From the NCBI GenBank assembly GCA_013398615.1, contig VZSR01000478.1, forward strand, positions 635,970-699,969: DNA of 64,000 bases, written 5' to 3'. Origin of the DNA: Brachypodius melanocephalos. Lineage: Eukaryota; Chordata; Aves; Passeriformes; Pycnonotidae. Within the stretch, counting starts at the first letter, position 1; each line of letters opens with the position of its first letter. Under the pieces are notes generated by a model that saw only the letters and a program-made list of their open reading frames with translations, was not told where the DNA came from and made no database searches. Below are positions 48,406 through 64,000 of the stretch, in pieces. A program made the translations under genes and the position numbers.

Positions 48406-49084
48406 GGAGAAAAGAGCAGGATGCGATGGCAGTAATCAATATATATTCCCCATGAGGGCTTCCAAAAGCCATCAGTGCACTCCAGCTTTCCAAGGGTGTT
48501 TCCCAGTCCTTTGGAAGAGAGCTGGAGCAGACACAAGGGCTGTGAAAACCCAGCTCTAGAAATGCGCATTTGACAATGCAAATCTTAATTAGGGCCGGCT
48601 GGGAGAGCTTTTTTCCTCTGCAAAAGCTCCTCTCGTGCAAAGCAGATCTTTCACCGGGTTGGGAAGACCATCAGGAATTCTAGAAAGGAGGTGGATGCTG
48701 TCATCTGAAACGTGTTCTTCGGACAAAAAAAGAAATAAAAGCTCCTCTGGGGGCTTTGAAGGGATGCGGTCATTTATTCATTTGGATGTCAACAGAACGT
48801 TTTTTCCAGAGAACTGTTCTAGGAATGGAGCCTTTCCAGGCGTGGTGGGGTGATGGATGGAGGTCTTGTATGAAAATCACCGCAGATTTGGAGATAAACC
48901 CCAATTGGAGACCTCAAGTGCTGGCACAGCAGTTGATCAATTCACCCTCGTGCTTTCACCCCGACAACCCCCAGTAACCTAATCAAGATAAATTCCAAAC
49001 ACACATTGGATATATTTTAAATGTTTTAAATTGCTGGATCTGTGCAATTTAACAAATAAATTCCTCCTGCTCCTTTGCCCTCCT

Positions 49085-49330
49085 TCCCACAGACGGCGTT
49101 TTAACAGCTTGAGTGATGTCGCTTTTATGATGCACGAGACATTTTCCTAAACAGCAGGATGAAAGTTTGTTCAGGCAGGAATTTCATTAACTTTGGGGTC
49201 CTTGCTGCACTGAGCGGCATTGGGCTTGGCATGTGGGAATAATGCGTTCCAGGGCCTGGAATTTCCATCATTTTCCATCCGGTTTATTTAAAAATCATCG
49301 GATGGATTATAAAAGACCACAAAAACAATG
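49085..49330. promoter_or_regulatory. Candidate conserved non-coding element
   Basis: Complex sequence with GTTTTAACAGC, TTTTATGATGCACGAG, GGAATAATGCG and TTATTTAAAAATCATCGGATGG-like text (49286 onward). It lacks repeat signatures and coding frames. Confidence 0.25.
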
Positions 49331-50384
49331 GAAGGACTGTTGTTTCGTGTTGTTTGCCGCTGCATCCATATGTTTGGTGTTCCAGGGTTCCCTAGGAGAC
49401 CTTTGGGGTGCCACAGAGGGAAATGCATCTCGTAAAACAATTCCTACATCTCGTTTTGTCCTCATAAAAAGAAAATTGTGAGCCTTTGTGGACGGGATGG
49501 AACAGTGGGAAGATTCTGATGGAGCTGACGGTGTTGGTGAGGATTTTTGTCTGCAGAGCTCTGTGCAAACCAGGAGCATTTGCAGAGGGGGGAAACTGAG
49601 GCACAGCACACCTGGTGCCCTGCAGTGCCAAACCAACCCAAAAATGGGATCAACCCTTTTTTTTTTTCCGTTGCCTTTTTAGGGATCCCTCCTCCATGGT
49701 TAGTGTGAATTGGACCAGGCTCCAAAAGAAATAGCCTTGTCCTATGGCCCCCAGCATTCCTGAGGTGGGGAATGCCTCGTACTGTAAATATCTGGCTAAT
49801 AAAAGCACAGTGTTCTTACAGAATAAACAGCTCTGCTGCCTAAATTCAAAAGGGATGTGAAATATGGAGCTGCTGGGTGCATCCCAAAATATCCCCCTGG
49901 AGAGGAGCTCCCAGAGGGACCCTCTAAGCAGCAGGGCTGCTGTGTCTCCCTCCCACAGCCCTCTGGGAAGGATGGAAGCGCTTGCAAAGCAGCTTCAGCT
50001 CAGCTTTTCATGAAAAAAATCCCTGTTCAGAGCACTGAAGTGCTGGGAACCGCGAAGGAAAGGGTGTGAAGAGGGAGGAGAGCGGGATGGGGATTCATCT
50101 TTGAATGTGGACAGCGTGTACGAGCAACCCTAATTGCCTGGCAAGCGTTTGCTCAGTGTTCCAGGGATTTTTTCCAGCTGGCTCTGTCCGGTGTTATCCT
50201 TTCTGAGACACAGGCAGATGTGCAAGGGGAATTACTCACAGTGCCCCTCGCCCAGCTGTCTGCTAACAGCTCCTGCGAGGTGTCCTGCACCCACAGCAGG
50301 CTCACTCTCTCTAAATGGTGAGAAACCCACCCTCGGGCCTTGATTTAATCTCCTCCTAAATCCCTCCTCATCCTCATCTTAGTC

Positions 50385-50485
50385 CATCGACGCATCTGAT
50401 GGTGCTCAGTCCGTGCATGAATTGCGCAGAATTGAGATTATTAAATTGATTGTCGATTATTAAAATTGTGTCACACAAAGGCAAA
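50385..50485. promoter_or_regulatory. Candidate conserved non-coding element
   Basis: GCATGAATTGCGCAGAATTG followed by ATTATTAAATTGATTGTCGA and ATTATTAAAATTGTGTC. This is dense in ATTA/ATTGATT cores (homeodomain, PBX-like), yet complex enough not to be a simple repeat. Confidence 0.3.
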
Positions 50486-51740
50486 GATCTGCTGTGGCTG
50501 AAGGAAAAGTCGCTTTTCAGCTAAACAAAACCTCTTCCAGAGTGAGTTTTCACTCCCTGAGATACAAAACACTTATAAAAATGTATGAAGTTTGTTGTGA
50601 ATCCGAAACTTCTCTAATGAAAAGCTTTTGCTCTCCTCCCACAGCCAGCGAGGACCATCGCCCCAGGCAAAGGAGGATGGCTGGGATGTGTCTGGAAGAG
50701 ATCTCACCCTTCTGGACCCAGCAGGCCAGTGGAAATCCTACTGGATCATGGTGAAAAACAAGTTTTTTCCCATTAGTGGAAGGTGTCTTTGTCTTTCTTT
50801 CTTGGATTTCCATTCTTTTTCCGTTTTCCATTCTTTTATTTCCCGTGGAAATAAAAGGAGGGGGGGAAGGAGGATGGATTTGAGGGTTTTATCTGGGAAA
50901 TGACATTCAGAGCAAATTTTGGAGACCCAGCTGAGCCATGAGAAAGGGTGGAGGGGAGCTTTCCTTTCTCTGCCACTTGTTGGATTCCCATCCCAACCTT
51001 CCCCTGGAGGTGACAGACCCCCACCAGCGAGGGGACAGAGCAGGACCCTCTGATGGTGAGCACAGTCTGGAGCAGCAGGAATAACAGGACCTCCCACCAA
51101 GCACAATCAGGCTGGAAGAAAAGATCCTGCAAAATTCTGATCTTCACGGGGTGTGGGCTCTTTGGCATTGCCTTGGGGAGTGGGCCACTGGGAGCATCCT
51201 CTCCTCCCAGTTTAGGAAGCCACCAAGCGATGGGAAGCAACCTCTCCATCCCAAGGGCTCGGATAGCCTGGGGCGTGCCTGCCTGTGTGATGAAATATTT
51301 ATTCTTGATTGCTTTCCCAACTTGTTTATTTCCCTCCCTTCTTGTTTTATATCCTCCTCTCTTCCTTTTCAGACCTGCCCTATTCCAGGAATTATGGGGA
51401 AAGTGTGGCAAAAATCCGGAAGGGGTTTTTAGCTTTGTTTCAAGAAGGACTTCCTCCCTTGCCATCCTGCTGACAAAGACCCTCTTAGGATTCTGTGATT
51501 CCATGAAAATTTACAGCTAACTGTGGGGTGCAGCATCACACTGACGCCTTCCAAATCCAGAGAGATCCCAGGATCTGGTCTAACGATTCCTAAAGCCCCT
51601 GGGAGTTATTCAGGGATTTTCTGGCTTATACCACGCAGATTCGAGCTGATCCTTGGAAATCAAAGAGCAAACAGGCAACACATTTCCTCTCCCGGTCTCA
51701 CCAGAGTATCACCTCGGGAGGAGCTTCATTTAGCCTGGAA

Positions 51741-51945
51741 AAGTCCAACCTGTGCCCAATCCCCATGCTATCACCCAGCCCAGAGCACTGAGTGCCGCAT
51801 CCAGGCCTTTCCTTCATTGCCTGACCACCCTTTCCATGGAGATATTCCCCCCGATGTCCAACCTGAATCTCCTCTGCAACAGCCTGAGGCCATTTCCTGT
51901 CGTCTTGTCACTGGTTACCTGGAGAAGAGGCCAACCTCAAGTGGC
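51741..51945 (-). mobile_element. CR1 LINE internal-to-3' fragment
   Basis: 'actgagtgccgcatccaggc', 'cctgaggccatttcctgtcg' and 'gttacctggagaagaggcc' are the reverse complement of the CR1 block upstream of the tail. The distal terminus is diverged. Confidence 0.8.
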
Positions 51946-52049
51946 TAAAAATCCTCAGCCTCTTCTCATCCTCGTGTGGGATGCAGAGAGGATGGCACAG
52001 GGATTCCCCAGCTCAGGCAGAGCTCGGAATGTCCCTTCCTTGGAGGACC

Positions 52050-52620
52050 GTGCCGCATCCCGGCTCCCTCTGCCGCATCCCGGCACAGCTGGACGGAGAG
52101 CCCGGCTGCCGGCGGGCAGGGCTACCCCAACAAAGAGTCCATTGCCACGGCGATGGAGAGCAAAGCTCCCCCGCAAGCCTCGGGGCCGTGAAATCCGATT
52201 CGTGCCCCTTCCCCTCGGCGGCAGCGCCGGGGAAGGGAGCGGGGAAGGGAGCGCGGGGACGGGAGCGCGCTGGGGCGGCGAGCAGGGACAGGTGGCCGCG
52301 GGCTGGGGACAAGGACGGCAAACGAGGCGCCGCGGACACAAGATCCTCTTTGTTCGGATGTTACTGAAGTAGGAGGGTGGCTGCCGGAGAGGTCTCGGCA
52401 CAGCTGCCTGAACTCCTTCCCTCCCGGAGATCAAAGCCCGCCTTTCTAATCGCGGCTTTTATCGCGCTCGCCCGCAACGCCGGCCCGGTGGCTTTGGCGG
52501 GGGACAGGTGTTTTTTAACACGCGTGCCATCACGGGGGATTAGCGGCTTTAACAGCGTGCCCCGGGAGACCGGCGAGACATCGCGCTCCTGCTAAAAGGA
52601 GGGATGCTGCGCCGAGCAGG
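52050..52620. promoter_or_regulatory. CpG island without a recognised gene
   Basis: CpG-dense, G+C-rich sequence with several GGGAGCGGGG-like boxes (52230-52280). An AT-containing stretch follows (TTTCTAATCGCGGCTTTTATCGCG, described here by position 52441-52466 only), then TTTTTTAACACGCG. Open frames through it show no family similarity. It could be the start of a non-coding transcript or a distal unmethylated element. It lies about 5.3 kb upstream of the COPS8 start. Confidence 0.55.
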
Positions 52621-53655
52621 GAGGTTTCTGCGGGAGCCTCTGCCTCCCTGGCAGCCCCACCACAAACTGGGGGGCCGAGGGAGGAAGGCCCCGGGTTCAC
52701 CATGAGAGCCCTGTGCATCCCATCCCGCTGAAAAGGGATTGGCTGGAGAGGGGCCCCTGCACAGGGATGCTCCGTCCTGCAAGGGCCCCCAGCTGGACCA
52801 GGGATCACCCGCTCCATCCCCCAAATGCTCCCCCCTGCACTAGGGACCCTCCCCAGATCACGCTGTCCAACATCCCTGTTGGACCAGGGACCCACCTGCT
52901 CCGTTCCTCAAATGCCTCAGCTGGAGCAGGCACCCTCCAGCCCCCAGTCACCCCGTGCCTGACCTGGGATTGTCCCACCCCATATCCGAAAATATCCCAT
53001 GCTGGATGCTTGGTCCCGCCCCAAAGCCCTACAGTGGACCAGGAATCCCCACGCTCTCTTTATCCCCAGGAATTTGGGGGCTCTCAGAGATTTCCAAGCG
53101 AGGGAGCAGCGTGGTGGGGGAACAGTCAACAGAAGAACTGTTACAGTGCTCAAAGGTACCAAAGCTCTTTGCCACAGAGGATTAAAACATGTGGAGAGCG
53201 AGAACTGCTGGCCCAGGAGCCGGGGAGGGGACAGAAGCTTGGCTGAGGATCCCGGAGAACAAAGCAAAAACAGGAAAATGCACAGACGAGCCTGAAAAGT
53301 CATAAAAACAAAGTTTAGGTTAAACACACAGAGGGTCTCTTATCCCCTTGGCAGGTTAAGAAAGGGCAACCTTTGCCTCCAGAGCCTCTGGCAGAAGCCA
53401 TCGCTCCTGGTTACACACAGAGAAGACAAGAGGAAGGGGATGGAGGCGTCCAGGGTGGGCAGGAAGGAGCCCAGCCACCCCCAAACCCCAGCTCTGGGGG
53501 AGGTTTGCTCCAGAGCAGCAGCAGCAGGACACAGAGCCCCACGGGCAGGGGCAGCTGGGTGGACAACCCTCAGCACTTCCTGCCACCCTGGTCACTTTGT
53601 GGACTCCTACACATCCTCAGCCTCTCTGGTTTAGGATTTTTATTACCTTTACTTC

Positions 53656-53703
53656 ACAGAATCACAGAACTATAGGAGGGACTTTAAAGCCCATCCAGTT
53701 CCA
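53656..53703 (-). mobile_element. CR1 LINE end cut by assembly gap
   Basis: 'ttcacagaatcacagaacta' and 'ctttaaagcccatccagttc' begin a minus-strand CR1 that runs into the run of N. The rest of the copy presumably lies in the gap. Confidence 0.75.
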
Positions 53704-53940
53704 NNNNNNNNNNNNNNNNNNNNNNNNNNNNNNNNNNNNNNNNNNNNNNNNNNNNNNNNNNNNNNNNNNNNNNNNNNNNNNNNNNNNNNNNNNNNNNNNN
53801 NNNNNNNNNNNNNNNNNNNNNNNNNNNNNNNNNNNNNNNNNNNNNNNNNNNNNNNNNNNNNNNNNNNNNNNNNNNNNNNNNNNNNNNNNNNNNNNNNNNN
53901 NNNNNNNNNNNNNNNNNNNNNNNNNNNNNNNNNNNNNNNN
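53704..53940. other. Assembly gap (237 N)
   Basis: 237 N, a non-placeholder length suggesting an estimated gap size. The left flank is a CR1 end and the right flank is A/C-rich. Confidence 0.99.
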
Positions 53941-55145
53941 CCCACAAACACAAAAACCCCAAACCCCCAAAACAACGTAATATCCCAAATATCCCAAATA
54001 GCTTCTTGTTTATTGGAGTTTAAACCAACGCCCCTAGAGAAATGCAATAGATTAAAAGGCTTGTTTGGGGGGAAAGCAGCGATAACTTCCCATCGGCCGC
54101 TGGCAGTTTCCTTTCGCGGGTGCAGCTCCTAAAAACGAGGCGCCGTTCCCTTTGATGTCGTGGAAGGAAACAACGTGTTTGGATCCAGCTTTTTCTCGGG
54201 TCAGCCCAGCTAGTGCCAATCAGGCTGTGGAGGGAATGGGAAGGGTGTGGAGAGGTTCAGCTTGACCCTTTAGCACCGTTTTATCTAGCTTTCACATTAA
54301 ATTACCGTCCCATTGTTCCATATCGCCCCGTTGCATCTCAATTTCCCCATCACGAGCCTTTTGTTCCCCTACAAAGCTTCGGAAGCAGATGAGGAAAGGA
54401 AACCACTTGCAATCATCTTTCCAGAGGGTACCTCCAGATCACAGGCAGCAGCACATGGAAACGACTGGGAAAATGAAGGCCTGTCACGAAATCTCTGCTA
54501 ATTTTTTTCTTGGAAATGCCTTGGTATTGCTTTGAAAGCTACTTGGGACTGTCCAGGATGGCAGAACTGGGATCCATTTCCTCCCCTGCTTTAAAATTCA
54601 TGCAAGGCACAAACGAGTCGCTGAGATTTTCCTGCCACCATCACCAGGAGCTGAATAAAAATCGCATTAAATTTACTTTACACTTCTGCAGCAGCTGGCG
54701 GCCATGTCTTTAAGTGCTTTTCGAGCCTGTGGGCCAAAGAAAAATCAGGATGCTGTCAAGTCAGGGAGCCTTCCCGTTAATTTAACGTGGTTAGCTTTGC
54801 CAGTGGGATAGATTTTCCAACGTGCTCAGCTGTTTTATGAGTCTGGCCTCTTCTTTTGGTGTCTGAATTGAGGAGAAACTCCTGAGTGAAATAAATGACC
54901 CCGTGGTTTTCTGGGATGCTGGCTCTGTCACCATCCACAGGTCCTGGATGATGCCACCACACTGAGACCAGGCTCCAAACAACCCCAGGAACACCTTCCG
55001 AACCTCCTGGATTTATAACAACCCAGAAAATACAACCAATTTGCTGTATTTTATCTTGGAGACTCGAAAATAAGTGTATTCCCTTCTGGCATGTTTCCAC
55101 CCCGAAAATGTTTCCACAGCCTTAAACAGCTTTGGAAAAGGAGGG

Positions 55146-55166
55146 AAGAGAGAGAGAGAGAGAGGA
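55146..55166. repeat. (GA)n microsatellite
   Basis: A short pure AG run within purine-rich sequence. Confidence 0.9.
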
Positions 55167-55659
55167 GAGGATGCAGCACATGCTTGCAAAAATGGTAGGT
55201 TCTGGCCGATTCCATTCCAAGGAATTGCTTCCGGAGAGGAGTTGTTGGATTTCCATGTCTCGGCTCAGCACAGAGGGAAACAACACTTCCTCTGTTGTCC
55301 CAAAAGAAAATCGAAAAGCAAAACGAGATATTTATTTTAAAAGCCGAATTTCCCTCAAATAGAAAGAGTCTCTCGGGTAGAAAGGACAGTGGGATGTTTG
55401 GGTGTTCGGTTTCCTTGGATTTTTAGGCAGTTTCTCTTGCAGCTAGTGCCCTCTTGAGGAAAACTCTCCTATATTCCATTTTTACAGGTTTTTTTTTCCC
55501 CTCAAACGAAAAGCTCTCCCGGCAGGGAGTAGGAGCATAGCCAGGGGCTGCGATTTTGCCCAGGCCCAACACAGCCAGCAGGGACCGGCTCATAACCTTC
55601 CCACCAGGAAGGAGGGTGGCACTGGGATGCGGGATTGCAGCACCTGACACCCCCCAGGA

Positions 55660-55980
55660 CGACGAATCCTTCCCAAACCGACGCGTTCCCGGCGGCAATC
55701 CGGGATGCTCTGACCCCAACCCCGAGGGAAGGTCCCCCACCGGCATCATCACAAGCCGCCGCCCGCTTTGCTCCCCTCCTCTCCTCCCGAAAACACGAGA
55801 TAATTGGGAATGGGAGCAAAAGGTGAGGACGGTGCTCCTCTCAGATGTCCGAATGTCAAAGCGACGCTGGCACAGAGCTGGCGGCAACAAAGCGCCGTCG
55901 GGATCGATGCGGCTGGCGGGGATGAGAGCTTGTTTCCCGGGAAAAGCGATGCCTGAGCCGGTGGAGCAGCAGTGCCATCG
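55660..55980. promoter_or_regulatory. Second CpG-rich patch upstream of COPS8
   Basis: Clustered CpG around GACGCGTTCCCGGCGGC and AAAGCGCCGTCGGGATCGAT. A 191-residue minus-strand frame spans it but resembles no known protein. It may belong to the COPS8 regulatory neighbourhood. Confidence 0.4.
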
Positions 55981-56580
55981 CCTGGAGCCCTCCTCCAAGA
56001 TGCTGTGCCTCGGGCGAATCCCAAAACGAACAGAGACACGCGTTTAGTTTTGCTTTTCCACAGCCAAAACCTCTCCCGGAGCACGGGGACTCCATGGCAA
56101 AGGGATCAGGATTTACGCCACTCTTCCTTTTTTTTTTTTCCACCCCAAAAAGTGTGGAGAACACAGGAATTTTGCACCGAGGTGGTGCAGCTCTTGAGCA
56201 CGGCTCGGGAAAACTCCCTGCATGAAGAATAAATGGTTTGGGGAACAATGTTTAGGTCAGAGCTGGGGATGGAAGATGGTGGGATGCGCTTGGACCGGGC
56301 TTTGTTCAAGGAATATGAGGCAGAGGACAACGGTGGAAAGCAAATCCGTTGTACTAGAAAGCAAAGTTTTGCAGGAAATGAGCCCCTCACGTTGATTTTA
56401 CCCTAAAAATATGAATTTACATCTGCGGCCCCAGTAATTACATGGATTTGGAGACAATCTTGCCATTTCCCATCACTTCCTATGCCTCAAACTGGGCTGC
56501 AAATGTGTCCAACCCCACTCCAAGCCATAAATAGGGCTCCCGAGCCTAATTCTGGGGAAAGGCGGGCAGGGCTGGGGGTC

Positions 56581-56925
56581 CTGGTCCTGGATGGGACCAG
56601 AGGATGGGATGGGATGGGACCAGGGGATGGGATGGGACCAGGAGATGGGATGGGATGGGACAGATTGGGATGGGATATGATGGGATGGGACCAGGGGATG
56701 GGATGGGACCAGGGGATGGGATGGGATGGGATGGGATGGGATGGGATGGGATGGGATGGGATGGGATGGGATGGGATGGGATGGGATGGGATGGGATGGG
56801 ATGGGACCAGGGGATGGGACCAGAGGATGGGATGGGACCAGGGGATGGGATGGACCAGGGGATGGGATGGGACCAGAGGATGAGATGGGATGGGATGGGA
56901 CCAGGGGATGGGATGGGGAGCCATG
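56581..56925. repeat. GGGAT satellite with GGGACCAG interruptions
   Basis: The core 56714-56806 is pure GGGAT. The flanks mix GGGAT with GGGACCAGGGGAT units, a higher-order pattern. The G-runs of three with two-base loops are able to form G-quadruplexes on the + strand. Confidence 0.97.
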
Positions 56926-57084
56926 GAAAGGCCATGGCCAAGGGGTGGTTCCACCTCTAAAATAACACCGTGTGCTGTTAAACGCCGTTTTAGCATACTG
57001 TGGGCTCTTCTATAGGATAGAAGCACAGATACAGATGCTTCCCTGGGTATATATTGAATATTTACCGGGTATATATTGGAGCTG

Positions 57085-57300
57085 TGTCAGGCGAGGTTTA
57101 GGCTGGATGTTGGGAAAAGGATGAGCTCCGAACAGGCTCCCTGGGGAATGGTCACATTCCCGAGGCTGCCAGAGCTCGAGGAATGTACGGGCAGCACTCC
57201 GAGGCACAGGGTGGGATTGTTGGGGTGCCTGTGCGGGTCCAGGGGTTGAACTTGACGATCCTTATGGGTCAGCTCAGGATATTCCATGATCCTATGGCTC
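57085..57300 (+). mobile_element. CR1 LINE 3' end just upstream of COPS8
   Basis: 'gcgaggtttaggctggatgt', 'gggtgggattgttggggtgc' and 'atattccatgatcctatg' place it in the same subfamily as the 15.3- and 33.7-kb copies, in + orientation. It ends about 350 bp before the COPS8 CpG island. Confidence 0.85.
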
Positions 57301-57830
57301 GTCTCCAGCAGTGCTGTTTTCTCTGCAAGCAGGGGATTCCACAGGAAAAAAAGGTAAAGAAGCGCAGCTAAACTGGGTAAAACTACTTTTAAAACCCACC
57401 AGAAACAGGCACAGAGCTGCAAAAGCACTTCCTATGCCTTGAGAATATCCCTTAGGTACCTGCAATGTGCAATAAGGGATGGAGGGCGCTCGTCTCACGC
57501 ATCCTGTAACATGCGACAACCACGGAGAGAAAACCGGACGTGGATCTCCGCGTTGGACGCCAAGCACACTCAGTTCTTTTTATGGCGCGGAAACTTTGCT
57601 TATCACACGGAAAAGAAAGGGATTTAAAAGGGCTTTAATCACCGTCACCCTCAAAAGCCGCGCGCCGCCCTCAGCCCCTCACGGGCCTTGGCCACGCCCA
57701 CACCCTTGACCACGCCCACAGTATTGGCACATCAGCTGGCTTGGCCACGCCCCCGTGCTTGGCCACGCCCCGGTCCTCCAGGATCACCGAGAGGCGGGCG
57801 GAAGGTGCCTCGTGGGGAAATGGGTCGTGG

Positions 57831-57844
57831 CGGAAGTGACGTCA
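57831..57844 (+). promoter_or_regulatory. ETS-CRE composite element
   Basis: CGGAAGTGACGTCA joins an ETS core (GGAA) to a full palindromic CREB/ATF site (TGACGTCA). This combination is well known in core promoters of housekeeping genes. It sits close enough to the ATG that transcription probably starts at or just around it. Confidence 0.75.
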
Positions 57845-57888
57845 GAGCGCGGGCGCCTGATGCGGGCGGGCGGCGCCGTGAGGGGAAG

Positions 57889-63086
<5,198 letters not shown>

Positions 63087-63535
63087 TCACCCTGCTCCTG
63101 CGTTCAGAACACCTTGGGAATCCTGTGTACTGACAGCTTTAGATCTAAGATTTGTTTTACTCAGTATCTGTTAAACATTGCAGCGTCCCCCACTCTAAAG
63201 TGTGAAGTATCCAGCGTATGTCAGCCCCACTCCTGTTCTGCCAAAGCCCAGCTAGCAGTGAAACAATCCTTTAACTCCTGCAATATTTATTCAGTAGGTA
63301 CACAGCATACACAGCAGTATTACATTGTACATGGTTTTTTATTTAATTGACTCAAAGCAGAACCTTTTTCAGGTGTGTTAGAAATGGAGAAGAAACAATT
63401 CTCTGGTGAGTACTGCAGTGCTTAACACACATTTATTGCATGTTGAACAAGAGGACAGAGAGTGGAAGACTGCCCAGCCCTAATGTACAGAGAGAAAACA
63501 TTTTGATGAAAATATAAGAAAACAATTTTGCAGTA
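63087..63535 (+). other. COPS8: COPS8 3' untranslated region (probable)
   Basis: The sequence after the COPS8 stop has no other gene. No canonical AATAAA appears in the next 450 bases. The variant AATATA at 63511-63516, with a T-rich stretch about 45 bases later (63559-63580), is the best candidate cleavage region. The true 3' end could lie beyond it or outside the window. Confidence 0.4.
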
Positions 63536-64000
63536 ACTCTCTTGCAGATATTATAATTGATTTTTTTTTTCTTGTTCTTTCTGGATTGTTAAGTCTTCTT
63601 GTTCTGATTTGAGAAATTTCACATCAGGCATATTTTTACAGCAGAACAATTGTTTAACAGAGACAAATCTAGGCTTTGAGGAAGTATTTTGACTTTTGGA
63701 AGGTTTTATTTGAGTGACATAGGACACCAGATGTTTTCCTGGGTAACCCTACATCTTGAGACCTGTCACATCTTGCTCCATTTCAGTACAGTGGACCAGG
63801 GTCTGCAAGAAATAACAATTCTTACCTGTCTTTAAGCTTTCTGGCTTACTTTTGCAGTGATGGGAGAGGAATTTGAAGGTTAGAGTAGGAGCAGAGCCCA
63901 GCTGGGAAGGGGGTGATGCATTGTGCTGCACTGTCAGTTTGAACAATAATTCTGTCAGAGCACTGCTGTGTTACTCTTTGAGCTGAGAGTGGATTTGGGA

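Larger units (their letters stand above)
48406..51740. other. Intergenic, no gene
   Basis: It contains the two regulatory candidates at 49.1 and 50.4 kb and a purine-rich run at 50.85 kb. The 222-residue minus frame at 50836-51504 has no recognisable motif. Confidence 0.65.
53941..57084. other. Intergenic, no gene
   Basis: After the gap, 54050-54420 and 54500-55080 are complex single-copy DNA. The CpG-rich patch and the GGGAT satellite follow. No exon is supported. Confidence 0.65.

Noticed and set aside
55423..55998. 191-residue minus-strand frame in CpG-rich DNA
   Set aside because: No recognisable motif, and overlapping frames are open on the other strand. CpG-rich DNA has few stops.
56482..57026. 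Frames encoding repeated WDGMG or HPIPS
   Set aside because: Direct translation of the GGGAT satellite.

Overview
This window is vertebrate nuclear DNA, almost certainly from a bird and perhaps a passerine. Two things point there. About thirty 5'-truncated CR1 LINE tails in both orientations carry the bird-typical 3' end (a 'cttccaacccaaaccattct'-like terminus followed by short octamer-like ends). The only recognisable gene, COPS8, has compact introns (155-1142 bp). There are no bacterial-style operons, and nearly all long open frames are chance frames in GC-rich or low-complexity DNA. There are two assembly gaps (100 N at 21632-21731 and 237 N at 53704-53940).

Layout. From 1 to about 57,650 I find no protein-coding gene. 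This stretch is intergenic: single-copy sequence, CR1 fragments, a few much older LINE/MIR-like relics, and several tandem repeats. The tandem repeats are a 21-bp minisatellite at 14.8 kb, a 7-bp repeat at 20.1 kb, an AAGAAAG run around the first gap, a 44-bp perfect duplication at 23.0 kb, a 30-bp repeat at 35.7 kb, a nearly G/T-free A/C tract at 39.0 kb, three 76-bp units at 40.5 kb and a GGGAT satellite at 56.6 kb. Several AT-rich, homeodomain-site-dense stretches (notably 25.14-25.40 kb) and CpG-rich patches without a recognised gene (52.05-52.62 and 55.66-55.98 kb) are the best candidates for regulatory DNA or unannotated non-coding transcription starts.

The right end holds the complete COPS8 gene on the + strand: a CpG-island promoter with repeated CCACGCCC boxes and an ETS-CRE composite just before the start codon, then eight coding exons from 57,889 to 63,086. 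Joined, they encode 207 residues, reading in one continuous frame with matching intron phases. COPS8 is the smallest classical subunit of the COP9 signalosome, which removes NEDD8 from cullin-RING ubiquitin ligases. In mammals the DNA upstream of COPS8 is a gene-poor interval toward ACKR3. The 57 kb gene-free flank here fits that arrangement, but ACKR3 itself is not in the window.

I did not find a novel multi-gene system. The observations most worth checking are the gene-less CpG islands, the AT-rich conserved-element candidates, the weak COPS8 exon 1 splice donor, the intron 2 poly(A)-signal-plus-A-run, and the strand-asymmetric A/C tract.
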